NCBI GenBank assembly: GCA_949155365.1
Contig: CASCUT010000017.1
Coordinates: 1-39,667, forward strand
Direction of reading: 5' to 3'
Length of the DNA stretch: 39,667 nucleotides
DNA from: an uncultured Clostridia bacterium
GTDB lineage: Bacteria; Bacillota; Clostridia; TANB77; CAG-508
Shown here: piece by piece, positions 17,754 to 26,509 of the stretch
Position numbering within the stretch: the stretch's first letter is position 1
Layout: every line of letters begins with the position of its first letter
Translations under genes and position numbers: made by a program
The notes under the pieces: generated by a model
Told to the model about the DNA's origin: nothing
Seen by the model: only the letters and a program-made list of their open reading frames with translations
Database searches by the model: none

Positions 17754-18158
17754 ATGAAAAATGTATTTGAAAGGTTTAGAAATAAGTATAAAGTAAAAGA
17801 TATTCCCGTTGCTAGTGAACCTAAAATTAGTAAAGAGGAAGAAGCAAAGAAACTAACAATGAAATTAAATATGTTATTTATAGCAATTCCATTACTAAAA
17901 CCTTGTGAAAATGATGTAAATAGAGTTAATTTATTAGAAGAACATATTGACATTATTCAAGATGTTTTAAATTCAGATAATGAATTAATAAAAAATCATC
18001 AGCTTTATCATGAAGTGAAAAATATTTTAGAAGGAATGTTGGCAAGCAATGAAAATGGAATAGAAATCAATCATACTTTCTTATCAAAAGCAAGGAAAAT
18101 ACAAAATTTCTATTATTATTTTCAAGACCAAAAATATTGGGAAGAAAAACCATTTTAA
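17754..18158 (+). CDS. Hypothetical protein inserted between fusA and tuf, 134 aa
   Basis: Not recognised. It starts 13 bases after fusA behind AAAGGAATATAAAAT, so it is part of the operon. The product is soluble and probably all-helical (LTMKLNMLFIAIPLLKP, INLLEEHIDIIQDVL-like), ending KIQNFYYYFQDQKYWEEKPF. There are no motifs I can name. fusA and tuf are usually adjacent, so this is an unusual occupant. Its codon use is A-rich like its neighbours. Confidence 0.6.
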   Translation: MKNVFERFRNKYKVKDIPVASEPKISKEEEAKKLTMKLNMLFIAIPLLKPCENDVNRVNLLEEHIDIIQDVLNSDNELIKNHQLYHEVKNILEGMLASNENGIEINHTFLSKARKIQNFYYYFQDQKYWEEKPF

Positions 18159-18182
18159 ATATTAAACTAAAAATAAAGAAAA

Positions 18183-18221
18183 CACTTGCATTTTTCATAA
18201 AAATGTTATAAAATGCAAGTG
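18183..18221 (+). terminator. Hairpin after the fusA-linked gene
   Basis: CACTTGCATTT pairs perfectly with AAATGCAAGTG around an AT-rich loop. It is followed by CTTGAACTT rather than a clear T-run, so termination would be partial. Confidence 0.4.
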
Positions 18222-18265
18222 CTTGAACTTAAGTTATTAATTTTAAAAAATAAAAAAATAAGATG

Positions 18266-18335
18266 TAGAAGTTAGAAGTTAGAATTAATTAAATTCTTTA
18301 AAGAAAATAATGAAAAATCTAATTTTTAACCTCTA
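18266..18335 (+). other. Imperfect inverted repeat in the tuf leader
   Basis: TAGAAGTTAGAAGTTAGAATT and the reverse complement of AATCTAATTTTTAACCTCTA match at most positions. It would fold the leader into a long hairpin ending about 28 bases before the tuf start codon. A regulatory role is speculative. Confidence 0.35.
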
Positions 18336-18362
18336 TAAAAGAAAAAAGGAGGAAAATTTCAA

Positions 18363-19562
18363 ATGGCAAAGGAAAAATTTGAAAGAACGAAACCACACGT
18401 TAACATTGGTACAATCGGACATGTTGACCACGGTAAAACAACAACAACAGCAGCTATTACTAAATACTTAGGTATGTTAGGAAAAGCTAAATTTGAAGCT
18501 TATGATGCAATTGATAGTGCACCAGAAGAAAGAGAAAGAGGAATTACAATCAACACAGCTCACGTAGAGTATGAAACAGATAACAGACACTACGCTCACG
18601 TTGACTGCCCAGGTCACGCTGACTATGTTAAAAACATGATTACAGGTGCTGCACAAATGGACGGAGCAATCCTAGTAGTATCTGCAGCTGATGGACCAAT
18701 GCCTCAAACAAGAGAGCACATCCTACTTGCAAGACAAGTTGGTGTTAAATATATCGTAGTATACCTAAACAAATGCGATATGGTTGACGATCCAGAATTA
18801 TTAGAATTAGTTGAAATGGAAGTTAGAGACTTACTTTCAAGCTATGATTTCCCAGGAGATGATATTCCAGTAATTAAAGGTTCTTCACTACAAGTATTAG
18901 AAGCAACTTCAACAGATCCAAATGCACCAGAATATACATGCATGAAAGAATTAATGGAAGCTGTTGATAGCTATATCCCAACACCAGAAAGACCAGTTGA
19001 CCAACCATTCTTAATGCCAGTAGAAGACGTATTCACAATTACAGGACGTGGAACAGTTGCTACAGGTAGAGTAGAAAGAGGAATCGTAAAAGTACAAGAC
19101 GAAGTTGAAATCGTTGGTATTAAAGAAAGCGCTAAGAGCGTTGTAACAGGTGTTGAAATGTTCAGAAAATTATTAGACCAAGCTGAAGCTGGAGACAACA
19201 TCGGTGTATTATTAAGAGGTATTGATAGAAAAGACATCGAAAGAGGTCAAGTACTAGCAAAACCAGGAACAATTCACCCACATACAAAATTCACATCTCA
19301 AGTATACGTTCTAACAAAAGAAGAAGGTGGACGTCATACACCATTCTTCGATGGATACAGACCACAATTCTATTTCAGAACAACTGACGTTACAGGTGTT
19401 ATCAAATTACCTGCTGGAACAGAAATGGTTATGCCAGGTGATAACGTAGATATGGAAATTGAATTAATCACTCCAATCGCTATCGAAAAAGGACTAAGAT
19501 TCGCTATCCGTGAAGGTGGTAGAACAGTTGGTTCAGGAGTTGTAGCTGATATTAAAGAATAA
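18363..19562 (+). CDS. tuf: Elongation factor Tu
   Basis: Delivers aminoacyl-tRNA to the ribosome. 399 aa with AAAGGAGG before the [12 protein letters not shown] (near residue 18), [14 protein letters not shown] (near 58), [12 protein letters not shown] (near 80), NKCDMVDD (near 135) and [13 protein letters not shown] (domain 2) are all present. End of the str operon, followed by a strong terminator. Many CAC-GGT and GAC-GGA junctions occur here in frame without any extra base. Confidence 0.98.
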   Translation: MAKEKFERTKPHVNIGTIGHVDHGKTTTTAAITKYLGMLGKAKFEAYDAIDSAPEERERGITINTAHVEYETDNRHYAHVDCPGHADYVKNMITGAAQMDGAILVVSAADGPMPQTREHILLARQVGVKYIVVYLNKCDMVDDPELLELVEMEVRDLLSSYDFPGDDIPVIKGSSLQVLEATSTDPNAPEYTCMKELMEAVDSYIPTPERPVDQPFLMPVEDVFTITGRGTVATGRVERGIVKVQDEVEIVGIKESAKSVVTGVEMFRKLLDQAEAGDNIGVLLRGIDRKDIERGQVLAKPGTIHPHTKFTSQVYVLTKEEGGRHTPFFDGYRPQFYFRTTDVTGVIKLPAGTEMVMPGDNVDMEIELITPIAIEKGLRFAIREGGRTVGSGVVADIKE

Positions 19563-19580
19563 TATAATACAACAAACTAC

Positions 19581-19629
19581 AAAGAGGAATTCCAAAAGGA
19601 ATTCCTCTTTGCTATAGCTTTTTTTGCGT
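19581..19629 (+). terminator. Terminator of the str operon
   Basis: AAAGAGGAATTCC pairs perfectly with GGAATTCCTCTTT around AAAA; a T-rich stretch follows at 19619-19625. Confidence 0.85.
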
Positions 19630-19655
19630 ATTCATAGAAACGAGATTGCAAAAAT

Positions 19656-19721
19656 CTAGGATATCTTAGCAATAATATAACCAATGAAAGCACCAAGAAT
19701 GCAACAAAGAATAAAATCCAT
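19656..19721 (-). CDS. Tiny hydrophobic peptide, 21 aa
   Basis: A strong AGGAGGG site lies seven bases before the ATG at 19721. The product MDFILCCILGAFIGYIIAKI plus Ser is almost entirely one transmembrane helix. It is the second of two small minus-strand units that share a similar leader sequence. The style resembles type I toxin peptides or small membrane regulators, but no antisense RNA was demonstrated. Confidence 0.5.
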   Translation of the reverse strand: MDFILCCILGAFIGYIIAKIS

Positions 19722-19744
19722 ATTTTGCCCTCCTATTAAGTGAA

Positions 19745-19779
19745 AGAACGATAAACTTCGTCCAATTAAAAAGTTGCTA
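19745..19779 (-). repeat. Leader repeat, copy 1
   Basis: This stretch (plus strand AGAACGATAAACTTCGTCCA...) is similar to 19928-19963 (AGAACTATAAAGCTAGTCCA...), roughly four fifths identical by eye. Each copy lies at a comparable distance upstream of a tiny minus-strand reading frame, which suggests duplication of a leader-plus-peptide unit. Confidence 0.55.
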
Positions 19780-19802
19780 AGTGTGTTTGTCTTAATGCTA
19801 GC

Positions 19803-19898
19803 TCAATCATCATCCTTATTATTATCATTGAAAAAGTGAAACATAAGACCAAGAATGACCAAGCAAGCAAAAAGTTCTACTACAAATCCCACTAACAT
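19803..19898 (-). CDS. Small membrane peptide, 31 aa, with acidic tail
   Basis: GGGAGG precedes the ATG at 19898. The sequence is a hydrophobic helix (MLVGFVVELFACLVILGLMF) followed by HFFNDNNKDDD. A short helix with a charged tail is the general design of Fst/Ldr-like type I toxins, although I cannot show homology. It is expressed from the promoter at 19969 and precedes the 21-aa peptide gene. Confidence 0.5.
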   Translation of the reverse strand: MLVGFVVELFACLVILGLMFHFFNDNNKDDD

Positions 19899-19927
19899 TA
19901 TAATGTCTACCTCCCATATTGTAAATA

Positions 19928-19963
19928 AGAACTATAAAGCTAGTCCAATAAAAAAAGTTTCTA
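19928..19963 (-). repeat. Leader repeat, copy 2
   Basis: Partner of 19745-19779; it lies in the 5' leader between the promoter at 19969-19997 and the 31-aa reading frame. Confidence 0.55.
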
Positions 19964-19968
19964 TCTAT

Positions 19969-19997
19969 ATTATAAAACAGTAAACATAAAAAGTCAA
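19969..19997 (-). promoter_or_regulatory. Strong promoter for the tandem small peptides
   Basis: On the minus strand, TTGACT and a consensus TATAAT are 17 bases apart. The start point would leave a leader of about 65 bases before the 31-aa frame. Confidence 0.65.
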
Positions 19998-20014
19998 GTG
20001 AATGAAATGATAAT

Positions 20015-20055
20015 AATAAATAAAGTTTTGAGACGTATCTAAAACTTTATTTATT
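20015..20055. terminator. Bidirectional AT-rich hairpin
   Basis: AATAAATAAAGTTTT pairs with AAAACTTTATTTATT around a short loop, between the small-peptide promoter and the next plus-strand promoter. Confidence 0.5.
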
Positions 20056-20057
20056 GT

Positions 20058-20086
20058 ATTGCATTGGAAAAAGACAAATGATATAA
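20058..20086 (+). promoter_or_regulatory. sigma-A promoter for the 20119 operon
   Basis: TTGCAT and a consensus TATAAT are 17 bases apart, with an extended TGA. Confidence 0.65.
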
Positions 20087-20118
20087 TGAAATAAAAAGGA
20101 AAATGGAAGGTGTAAAAC

Positions 20119-20976
20119 ATGAATAAAAGATATATATTATATATAGTAATTGCAGTTGTTTGTATTGTTGCTATTTTTGCAGGGGTATATTATCAAGTAT
20201 TTAATGATAAACCACAGAAAAATACCATACATCAAAATGAGATAGTAGAGGATCCAGAGCCAGATGATGCAACAGATCCAGAAGTATTAAAAGAAGAATT
20301 TAATGCCTTATTTGATAATTCTTTTAATAACCAAGGGTATGATACTACTTCAATCGAAAAACCAGAACAATATAAGGAACAAGATATCATTTATGCAGCT
20401 TATAAATTTCAAGCAGAAAAAGATGAGGTATATGATGTAGATATTAACATACCAGTGTTTAATGTAAACTCGCAAATAGCAGATGAGTTTAATCAGATAA
20501 CACAATCTATTTTTGCAAATAAAGCAGATGAAGTATTGAAAAGCAAAGATAGATATACAATTTACAATGTAGAATATGTTGCATATTTAAATGAGAATGT
20601 ATTATCATTAGTCATAAAATCAACACTAAAAGAAGGAAATAGTGCACAAAGGATTATTGTGCAAACCTATAACTATGATATAGAAACAAAACAAAAACTA
20701 ACATTAAATGATGTATTAGAAGCAAAAGGAATTACAACCAAAGAAGTGAACAAAAAAATAGAAATACAAGTAAAAGAAGCAAACAAGCAAGCAGAAGCAA
20801 TCGAAAATGCACTTGCGCAATCAGGACAAACCGTTTACAAAAGAGATATTAATAATGCAATGTATGTAACCGATAATGTAAATCACTTCTTTATTGGATT
20901 AGATGGACAAATTTATATTGTCTATCCATATGGTAATTCGAACTTTACATCAGAGATGGATGTTATTAAAATTTAA
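20119..20976 (+). CDS. Membrane-anchored DUF3298/RsiV-like protein
   Basis: 285 aa. An N-terminal membrane anchor (residues 5-25, YILYIVIAVVCIVAIFAGVYY) leads to an acidic linker and an extracytoplasmic domain. The latter resembles the DUF4163/DUF3298 fold of RsiV and PdaC: an early beta segment DVDINIPVFN near residue 113, then YDIETKQKLTLNDVLEA near 190 and a C-terminal HFFIGLDGQIYIVYPYG near 256. RsiV-type proteins are anti-sigma factors or lysozyme sensors, but no sigma factor lies beside this gene, so only the fold is suggested. AGGTG precedes the ATG. Probably cotranscribed with the HD gene 23 bases downstream. Confidence 0.65.
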   Translation: MNKRYILYIVIAVVCIVAIFAGVYYQVFNDKPQKNTIHQNEIVEDPEPDDATDPEVLKEEFNALFDNSFNNQGYDTTSIEKPEQYKEQDIIYAAYKFQAEKDEVYDVDINIPVFNVNSQIADEFNQITQSIFANKADEVLKSKDRYTIYNVEYVAYLNENVLSLVIKSTLKEGNSAQRIIVQTYNYDIETKQKLTLNDVLEAKGITTKEVNKKIEIQVKEANKQAEAIENALAQSGQTVYKRDINNAMYVTDNVNHFFIGLDGQIYIVYPYGNSNFTSEMDVIKI

Positions 20977-20999
20977 TACGTTAGAAAGAAGATATTAAC

Positions 21000-21797
21000 A
21001 TGATAGATTTAGAAAAAGCAAAACAGACATTTAAAGAATATGTACAAAACTATAACTTAGACAATCCACATATTGCAGAAAAGGTTACTCATACTTATCG
21101 AACCGTTAATGTAGCAGAGACAATAGCAAAAGAGCTAAACTTAGAGGAAGAAGATAGAAAGCTTGCCTCCATTATTGCATTATTACATGATATTGGTCGA
21201 TTTGAACAATTAACCAACTATCATACCTATTCTGACATCGAAAGTATTGACCATGGAGACTTAGGGGTAAAAATATTATTTGAAGATAAATTAATCGAAA
21301 AATTTATAGAAGACAGAAAATATGATAGAATTATTTATTTAGCAATAAAAAATCATAATAAATACAAAATACAAGAAGGTTTAGAAAAGCAAGAACAATT
21401 ACATTGTAAAATCGTAAGAGATGCAGACAAAACAGATATATTTGAAGTACTTACACAAGACATGCAAAAAGGTAAAGGAATTTTATATGACTATACCAAA
21501 ATAGGAAAACAGAAAATAAGCGAAGAAATATTAAATGCATATAGAGAAAATAAACAGGTAGAAAGCAAATATGTAAAAAACGAAATAGATGGATATATTA
21601 ACATGATTTCATTTATTTACGACTACAATTTTTCTATTGGATTAGACATTGTAAAAAGAAACCAATATATTGATAATATGATTAGAGTAGTAAACATTCA
21701 TAAAGAACAAAAAAAGCAATTTGATGAACTATTAGAAATAGCCAATACCTATATCGAAAAAAGAGTAAGTCTCAAACAAAAGGACACCATTATCTAG
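21000..21797 (+). CDS. HD-domain phosphohydrolase
   Basis: 265 aa. The metal-binding HD signature LLHDIGRFEQ lies near residues 61-70, and a preceding His (HTYRTVNVAETIAKE near 29) fits the family. D144 within RDADKTDIFEVL supplies a later ligand. Such proteins act on nucleotides, but the substrate cannot be assigned. AAAGAAGA precedes the ATG; the gene is 15 bases before topB and probably in the same transcript. Confidence 0.75.
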   Translation: MIDLEKAKQTFKEYVQNYNLDNPHIAEKVTHTYRTVNVAETIAKELNLEEEDRKLASIIALLHDIGRFEQLTNYHTYSDIESIDHGDLGVKILFEDKLIEKFIEDRKYDRIIYLAIKNHNKYKIQEGLEKQEQLHCKIVRDADKTDIFEVLTQDMQKGKGILYDYTKIGKQKISEEILNAYRENKQVESKYVKNEIDGYINMISFIYDYNFSIGLDIVKRNQYIDNMIRVVNIHKEQKKQFDELLEIANTYIEKRVSLKQKDTII

Positions 21798-21812
21798 CAA
21801 AGGATGTTAAGA

Positions 21813-23771
21813 ATGTCAAAACAAATATTAATTACCGAAAAGCCATCGGTAGCGATGGAATTTGCAAAAGCATTAAAAATAAATGCCACTAGAAGAGATG
21901 GTTATTTAGAATCAGAAGAGTGGATTATCACTTGGTGTGTTGGTCATTTAGTTACTATGTCATATCCAGAAAAATATGACGAAAAACTAAAACTATGGAG
22001 ACTCGACACACTTCCTTTTATGCCAAAAGAATGGAAATATGAAATTATTCCAGCAGTAGAAAAACAATTTAATATTGTAAAAACATTATTGCAAAGAGAA
22101 GATATAACAGAAATCTATAATGCAGGAGACTCTGGGCGAGAAGGAGAATATATCCAAAGGCTCGTCCTTATGATGGCAAAACCAAATCCAAAGGCAAAAA
22201 TAAAAAGAGTATGGATTGACTCTCAAACAGAAGAAGAAATTTTAAGAGGTATAAAAGAAGCCAAAGATGCCTCTTATTATGATAGTCTATCAGATTCCGC
22301 CTATTTAAGAGCAAAAGAAGATTATCTAATCGGAATCAATTTTTCAAGATTGCTTTCTATTATTTATGGAAGAAGAGTAGCCAAAGAAATTGCAGAAGAA
22401 AGAGCGTCTATCTCAGTAGGACGAGTAATGACCTGCGTACTTGGAATGGTAGTATCCAGAGAAAGAGAAATTAGAAACTTTGTAAAAACACCATTTTATA
22501 AAGTAGTAGGGGAATTTGGAGAAGAAAATACTTTTAAAGCAGAATGGAAAGTGTCAGAAAAATCGAGAATGTTTGAATCACCAAAGTTATACAATGAATC
22601 GGGATTTAAGAAAATTGAAGATGCAAAAGAATTTATCGTATCACTAAAAGACAAAAAGGCAATCATTACAGAAGTGAAAAAAAGCAAACAAAAAGAAAAT
22701 CCACCACTATTATTTAATTTAGCAGAAATACAAAATGAATGTACCAAACGTTTTAAAATAAAGCCAGACGAGACATTGGAAATAATTCAAAACCTATATG
22801 AACAAAAATTAGTAACCTACCCAAGAACAGATGCAAGAGTGTTATCAACAGCAGTAGCAAAGGAAATCTCTAAAAACTTAAATGGACTAGCAAAAGGATT
22901 TAAAAATGAAGAAATACAAGGCTACTTAAAGAAAATGGCAGAAGAAAAATATTCAACCAATTTAGTCAAAACAAAATATGTCAATGATAGCAAAATAACA
23001 GACCACTATGCCATTATTCCAACAGGGCAAGGGTTTGAAAATTACGAAAAATTAAAAGACCGAAACAAAGAAGTATACCAATTAATCGTTAAACGATTTT
23101 TGAGTATTTTCTTTCCACCAGCAGAATATAGCAAAATTTCTGTGACCATTCAAATCGAAGAAGAGCAATTTAACACAAGTGGAAAAGTATGTACACAATT
23201 AGGCTATTTAGAAATTTTTAAACCAAAGAATAAAGAAGCAAAATCCACAAACAAAGAAGAAAATGTGGAAAACAAAGCAGAAGAACCAAAAGAAGAGGAA
23301 AATAATTTAGAAATTTTACATAATCTAAAAAAAGGACAAGAAATTGGGGTAAAAAACTTTGAGACAAAAGACTCAGAAACATCACCACCAAGTAGATACA
23401 ACTCTGGTTCTATGATACTAGCCATGGAAAACGCAGGGAAACTAATCGAAGAAGAAGAACTAAGAGAGCAAATAAAAGGAGCAGGAATAGGGACCAGTGC
23501 AACAAGAGCAGAAATTATCAAAAAACTAGAAAAAATTTCCTATATAGCCATCAACACAAAAACACAAATCATAACACCAACTAAAAAAGGAGAAGCAATC
23601 TACGATGTAGTACAAAATTCAATGCCAGACATGCTAAACCCAAAATTAACCGCAAGTTGGGAAAAAGGATTGGATATGGTAGCAAAAAAAGAAATCAATT
23701 CTGAAGAATTCATGCAAAAACTAGAGTATTATATTACGAGTAAATTTGATAGACTAGTGATTAAATTTTAA
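21813..23771 (+). CDS. topB: DNA topoisomerase III (type IA)
   Basis: Relaxes and decatenates DNA by a strand-passage reaction through a 5' phosphotyrosine. 652 aa from the ATG at 21813, which has AAAGGA upstream; an ATG nine bases earlier is less well placed. The Toprim domain begins QILITEKPSVAMEFAKAL and holds the acidic DSGREGEYIQR near residue 107. The catalytic tyrosine is Y336 in YPRTDARVL. PPSRYNSGSMILAMENAGK (near 530) and GIGTSATRAEIIKKL (near 555) are family blocks. No C-terminal zinc fingers are present. No in-frame CGG. Confidence 0.93.
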   Translation: MSKQILITEKPSVAMEFAKALKINATRRDGYLESEEWIITWCVGHLVTMSYPEKYDEKLKLWRLDTLPFMPKEWKYEIIPAVEKQFNIVKTLLQREDITEIYNAGDSGREGEYIQRLVLMMAKPNPKAKIKRVWIDSQTEEEILRGIKEAKDASYYDSLSDSAYLRAKEDYLIGINFSRLLSIIYGRRVAKEIAEERASISVGRVMTCVLGMVVSREREIRNFVKTPFYKVVGEFGEENTFKAEWKVSEKSRMFESPKLYNESGFKKIEDAKEFIVSLKDKKAIITEVKKSKQKENPPLLFNLAEIQNECTKRFKIKPDETLEIIQNLYEQKLVTYPRTDARVLSTAVAKEISKNLNGLAKGFKNEEIQGYLKKMAEEKYSTNLVKTKYVNDSKITDHYAIIPTGQGFENYEKLKDRNKEVYQLIVKRFLSIFFPPAEYSKISVTIQIEEEQFNTSGKVCTQLGYLEIFKPKNKEAKSTNKEENVENKAEEPKEEENNLEILHNLKKGQEIGVKNFETKDSETSPPSRYNSGSMILAMENAGKLIEEEELREQIKGAGIGTSATRAEIIKKLEKISYIAINTKTQIITPTKKGEAIYDVVQNSMPDMLNPKLTASWEKGLDMVAKKEINSEEFMQKLEYYITSKFDRLVIKF

Positions 23772-23773
23772 GG

Positions 23774-23858
23774 AAATTTTAGGGATGGTTCTAAAAATTT
23801 CCAACCTGTGAATAGATTTTCCACTAACCAGAAATTTTAGAACTGTTCTTGAAAATTC
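23774..23858. repeat. Degenerate GGGAYGG-type hairpin upstream of yqeK
   Basis: AAATTTTAGGGATGGTTCTAAAAATTT (split across 23774-23800) has an imperfect inverted partner at 23832-23858 (AAATTTTAGAACTGTTC...GAAAATT). It is a decayed relative of the perfect palindrome at 24480-24556, so yqeK is bracketed by two members of the family. Confidence 0.5.
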
Positions 23859-23875
23859 TAGAAAGGATAAGATGA

Positions 23876-24481
23876 ATGAAAGAAGTAAATAAGCTAACCG
23901 AAAAAGAGAAAGAAATATTAATAAAACAAATAGCACAAGATTTAAAAGAAACGTTATCTGAAAATCGATACTTGCATTGTATCTCTACTATGAAAACGGC
24001 GAGAAAGTTGGCTAATCAATATAAGCAAGAAGAACAAACAGTAATGCTAACAGCACTTGCTCATGATATAGCAAAAGAAATGACACAAGAAGAATTTGTA
24101 GCATATAGTAAAGAAAATGACGTGAAATTAGAAGAAATTGATTTGTATGCTCCAGCCATATTACATGCCAAAATAGGAGCAGATATCGTAAAGAAAAAAT
24201 ATGGTTTCACGAAAGAAATGCAAGAAGCAATCTACTATCATACAACAGGAAGAATAAATATGAGCATGTTAGATAAAATTGTTTTCTTGGCAGATAAATC
24301 AGAAGAAAGAAGAAAAGGGACAGATGCAGATAAATTAAGAGAATTAATCGAAAAAGAAGGATTAGAGAAGGCAATTTTATGGGACATAGATTATTATAGC
24401 ATTCCAAGAACAATCCAAAAACAAAGAGTAATTCATCCTTATTCGATAGAAGCTAGAAATGATATTATTACCAAACTTTAA
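23876..24481 (+). CDS. yqeK: YqeK-family HD hydrolase (diadenosine tetraphosphatase)
   Basis: 201 aa. YqeK enzymes hydrolyse Ap4A symmetrically to ADP in an iron-dependent HD domain. RYLHCISTMKTARKL (near residue 30) and TALAHDIAKEM (near 62) supply the HD motif, then AILHAKIGADI (near 94), YYHTTGRINMSMLDKIVFLAD (His and Asp ligands, near 120) and IEARNDIITKL at the end. AGAAAGGATAAG precedes the ATG. The usual partners nadD and rsfS are absent here; the gene stands between two related palindromes. Confidence 0.85.
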   Translation: MKEVNKLTEKEKEILIKQIAQDLKETLSENRYLHCISTMKTARKLANQYKQEEQTVMLTALAHDIAKEMTQEEFVAYSKENDVKLEEIDLYAPAILHAKIGADIVKKKYGFTKEMQEAIYYHTTGRINMSMLDKIVFLADKSEERRKGTDADKLRELIEKEGLEKAILWDIDYYSIPRTIQKQRVIHPYSIEARNDIITKL

Positions 24482-24556
24482 ATTTTAGGGACGGGTCTAA
24501 AAATTTAAAAACAACGAAAAAGTTGAATTAAATTTTTAGACCCGTCCCTAAAATTT
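24480..24556. repeat. Perfect 27-bp-arm palindrome with GGGACGGGTC core
   Basis: Positions 24480-24506 are the exact reverse complement of 24530-24556. The core TTTTAGGGACGGGTCT is close to the other GGGACG palindromes in the window. It overlaps the stop codons of both convergent genes (yqeK and the SDR), so it may act as a bidirectional terminator. Confidence 0.85.
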
Positions 24557-25449
24557 AAACTATGGTTCCGCCGTTGACGTGGAGAATTTGACCGGGTTAC
24601 ATAGCGAGATGTGTCACTGGCTAAGTATAGGTAGGCAGGGGCAACTTCAAATGGTTGACCTGCTCTTTTTAGTGGTACATCAGTCCCAAATACGGATACT
24701 TCTTCTGCTGAAAAGCTAGAAGGTATAAGTGGAGTCCAAATAGGACCAGGAGCTACTGCATTAACGCGTATTTTTTGGTCTGCTAAGGAGAGTGCAAGGG
24801 ATTTGGTAAAAACCATAATAGCACCTTTGGTACTAGAATAATCAATTAATGTTTTATGTCCTTCAAAAGCAGTAACAGAGGTTGTGTTGATAATACTAGC
24901 ATGAGGCTTTAAATGAGGAAGAACTGCTTTGGTAAGATAAAAGAACGAAAAAATATTGGTTTCAAATGTGTTTTTTAATTGTTCTGTTGTAATATCTAAA
25001 ATACTATTTTGAGGAAATTGTATACCAGCATTATTGACTAGAATGTCAATTTTGCCAAAGTTTTTGATTGTGTTTTCTGCAATGAAAGAAGAAAATTCTT
25101 CTTTTTTTAAGTCTCCTTCCATTAAAATACAACGTTTGCCGATAGATTCAATCCACTGTTTGGTATATTCTGAATCTTTCTTTTCATTTAAGTACACTAT
25201 GACAATATCGGCTCCTTCTTTTGCAAAAAGAATAGCAGTTGCTCTTCCAATACCACTATCTCCTCCTGTAATAATGGCTACTTTTCCTTCCAATTTTCCA
25301 CTTGGAATATAAGAGGAATCTTCAAAGATAGGAAGAGGATTCATTTCATATTCCATGCCAGGTTGTACATTTTGATGTTGTTTTGGGAATGTAATGGGTG
25401 TTCTAAGATTTTGGTCTTGGTAACCAAGATATGGATATTCTGGATACAT
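24555..25449 (-). CDS. Short-chain dehydrogenase/reductase (+1 frameshift near C-terminus)
   Basis: An NAD(P)-dependent oxidoreductase of the general-stress type (YdaD/YhdF-like), with a 50-residue N-terminal extension (MYPEYPYLGYQDQN). GGDSGIGRA (cofactor loop, near residue 60), NNAGIQ (near 140), the catalytic YSSTKGA Tyr/Lys (near 204) and NAVAPGPIWTPL are intact. In frame zero, after SDTSRYVT the codon CGG (plus-strand 24592-24594) destroys the family ending. Skipping the C at 24594 gives YVTGQILHVNGGTIV and a stop at 24555, for 297 aa. The landing codon is GGT, the only non-GGA case. GGAGAAATGAT precedes the ATG at 25449. Confidence 0.85.
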
Positions 25450-25564
25450 ATCATTTCTCCTTTTTATAAGATTTATTATTAGTATATAAAAAAACTTTAA
25501 AAATATACTATTGCATTTTTGAGTTACATGATATAATAAAACAAAAAAAGAAGGTGTAAAAAAG

Positions 25565-26402
25565 ATGAAACTAGGTCTAGCATTAGCAGGTGGAGGGGTA
25601 AAAGGAGCTGCCCACATAGGGGTGTTAAAAGCATTAGAAGAGAATGGAATTAAAATTGATGCAATAGCAGGAACCAGTATTGGAAGCATTGTGGCGAGTT
25701 TATATGCAATGGGATATTCAACAGAAAAGATGCTAGAAATTTTTAAATACTTTGCAAAAGAAATTATGAGAACCGATGCTAGACATTTTGCTGGTAACTT
25801 AAAAACAACCAAAAGAATATTGGGATATGGCTTTTTATCTGGTGAAAATACGGAAATTGCATTAAGAGAATGTGCCAGAGAAAAAGGAGTTCAAAAGATA
25901 CAAGACATTAGTATGAAACTTTCTATTCCAACCGTAGATATTGTACAAAGTAAAAAATATGTATTTACGAATGGGGACTTGGAAGAAGATTGTTATATAA
26001 AAGATTGTTTCATTGAAAAAGCAGTTCGAGCTAGTAGTAGTTATCCACGGAGTATTTGCTCCTTGTGAATATCTAGGACATAAATTTGTAGATGGAGGGA
26101 TTTTGGATAATGTGCCTGCAGGCGAAGTAAGAAAGTTAGGTGCAGATAAAGTGTTAACAGTTAAATTTTCAGCAGGATTAAATTATGAACCAAAAAACAT
26201 TTATGAAGTTGCTTTTAAATCGATTGATATTCTCTTTGAACAAAGAGCGCAAGAAGCGATAGAGGAAAGTGATTTTGTAATGGACATAGATGTATCAGAA
26301 GCGAGTGTTTTTAATACCAAGAAAATTGATTATTGCTATCATGTTGGATATATTACAGCGATTACAAAAATGCAAGAAATAAAGCAAATGTTAAGAGAAT
26401 AA
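25565..26402 (+). CDS. Patatin-like phospholipase (RssA/NTE family, +1 frameshift)
   Basis: A serine acyl hydrolase with a Ser-Asp dyad. The oxyanion loop AGGGVKGAAHIG (near residue 7) and nucleophile motif GTSIGSI (Ser near 39) are in the first frame. At SSYP the in-frame CGG at 26048-26050 ends the family match. Skipping the C at 26048 gives SYPGVFAPCEY and then VDGGILDNVP, which carries the catalytic Asp, and the frame runs to 26402 (278 aa). Without the shift the protein has the Ser but not the Asp. It is divergent from the SDR gene. Confidence 0.87.
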
Positions 26403-26471
26403 AAAGCGAAGTAACCAAAGAAAAAGTTTATTTTGCAAACAAAACGTAAATAGTTATAAACTTGATAAAAG

Positions 26472-26509
26472 AAGAAGCAGTCCTGAAGTGGAATGGGCTT
26501 CTTTTTTTT
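26472..26509 (+). terminator. Terminator after the patatin gene
   Basis: AAGAAGC pairs with GCTTCTT around a loop, followed by a run of eight Ts. Confidence 0.7.
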
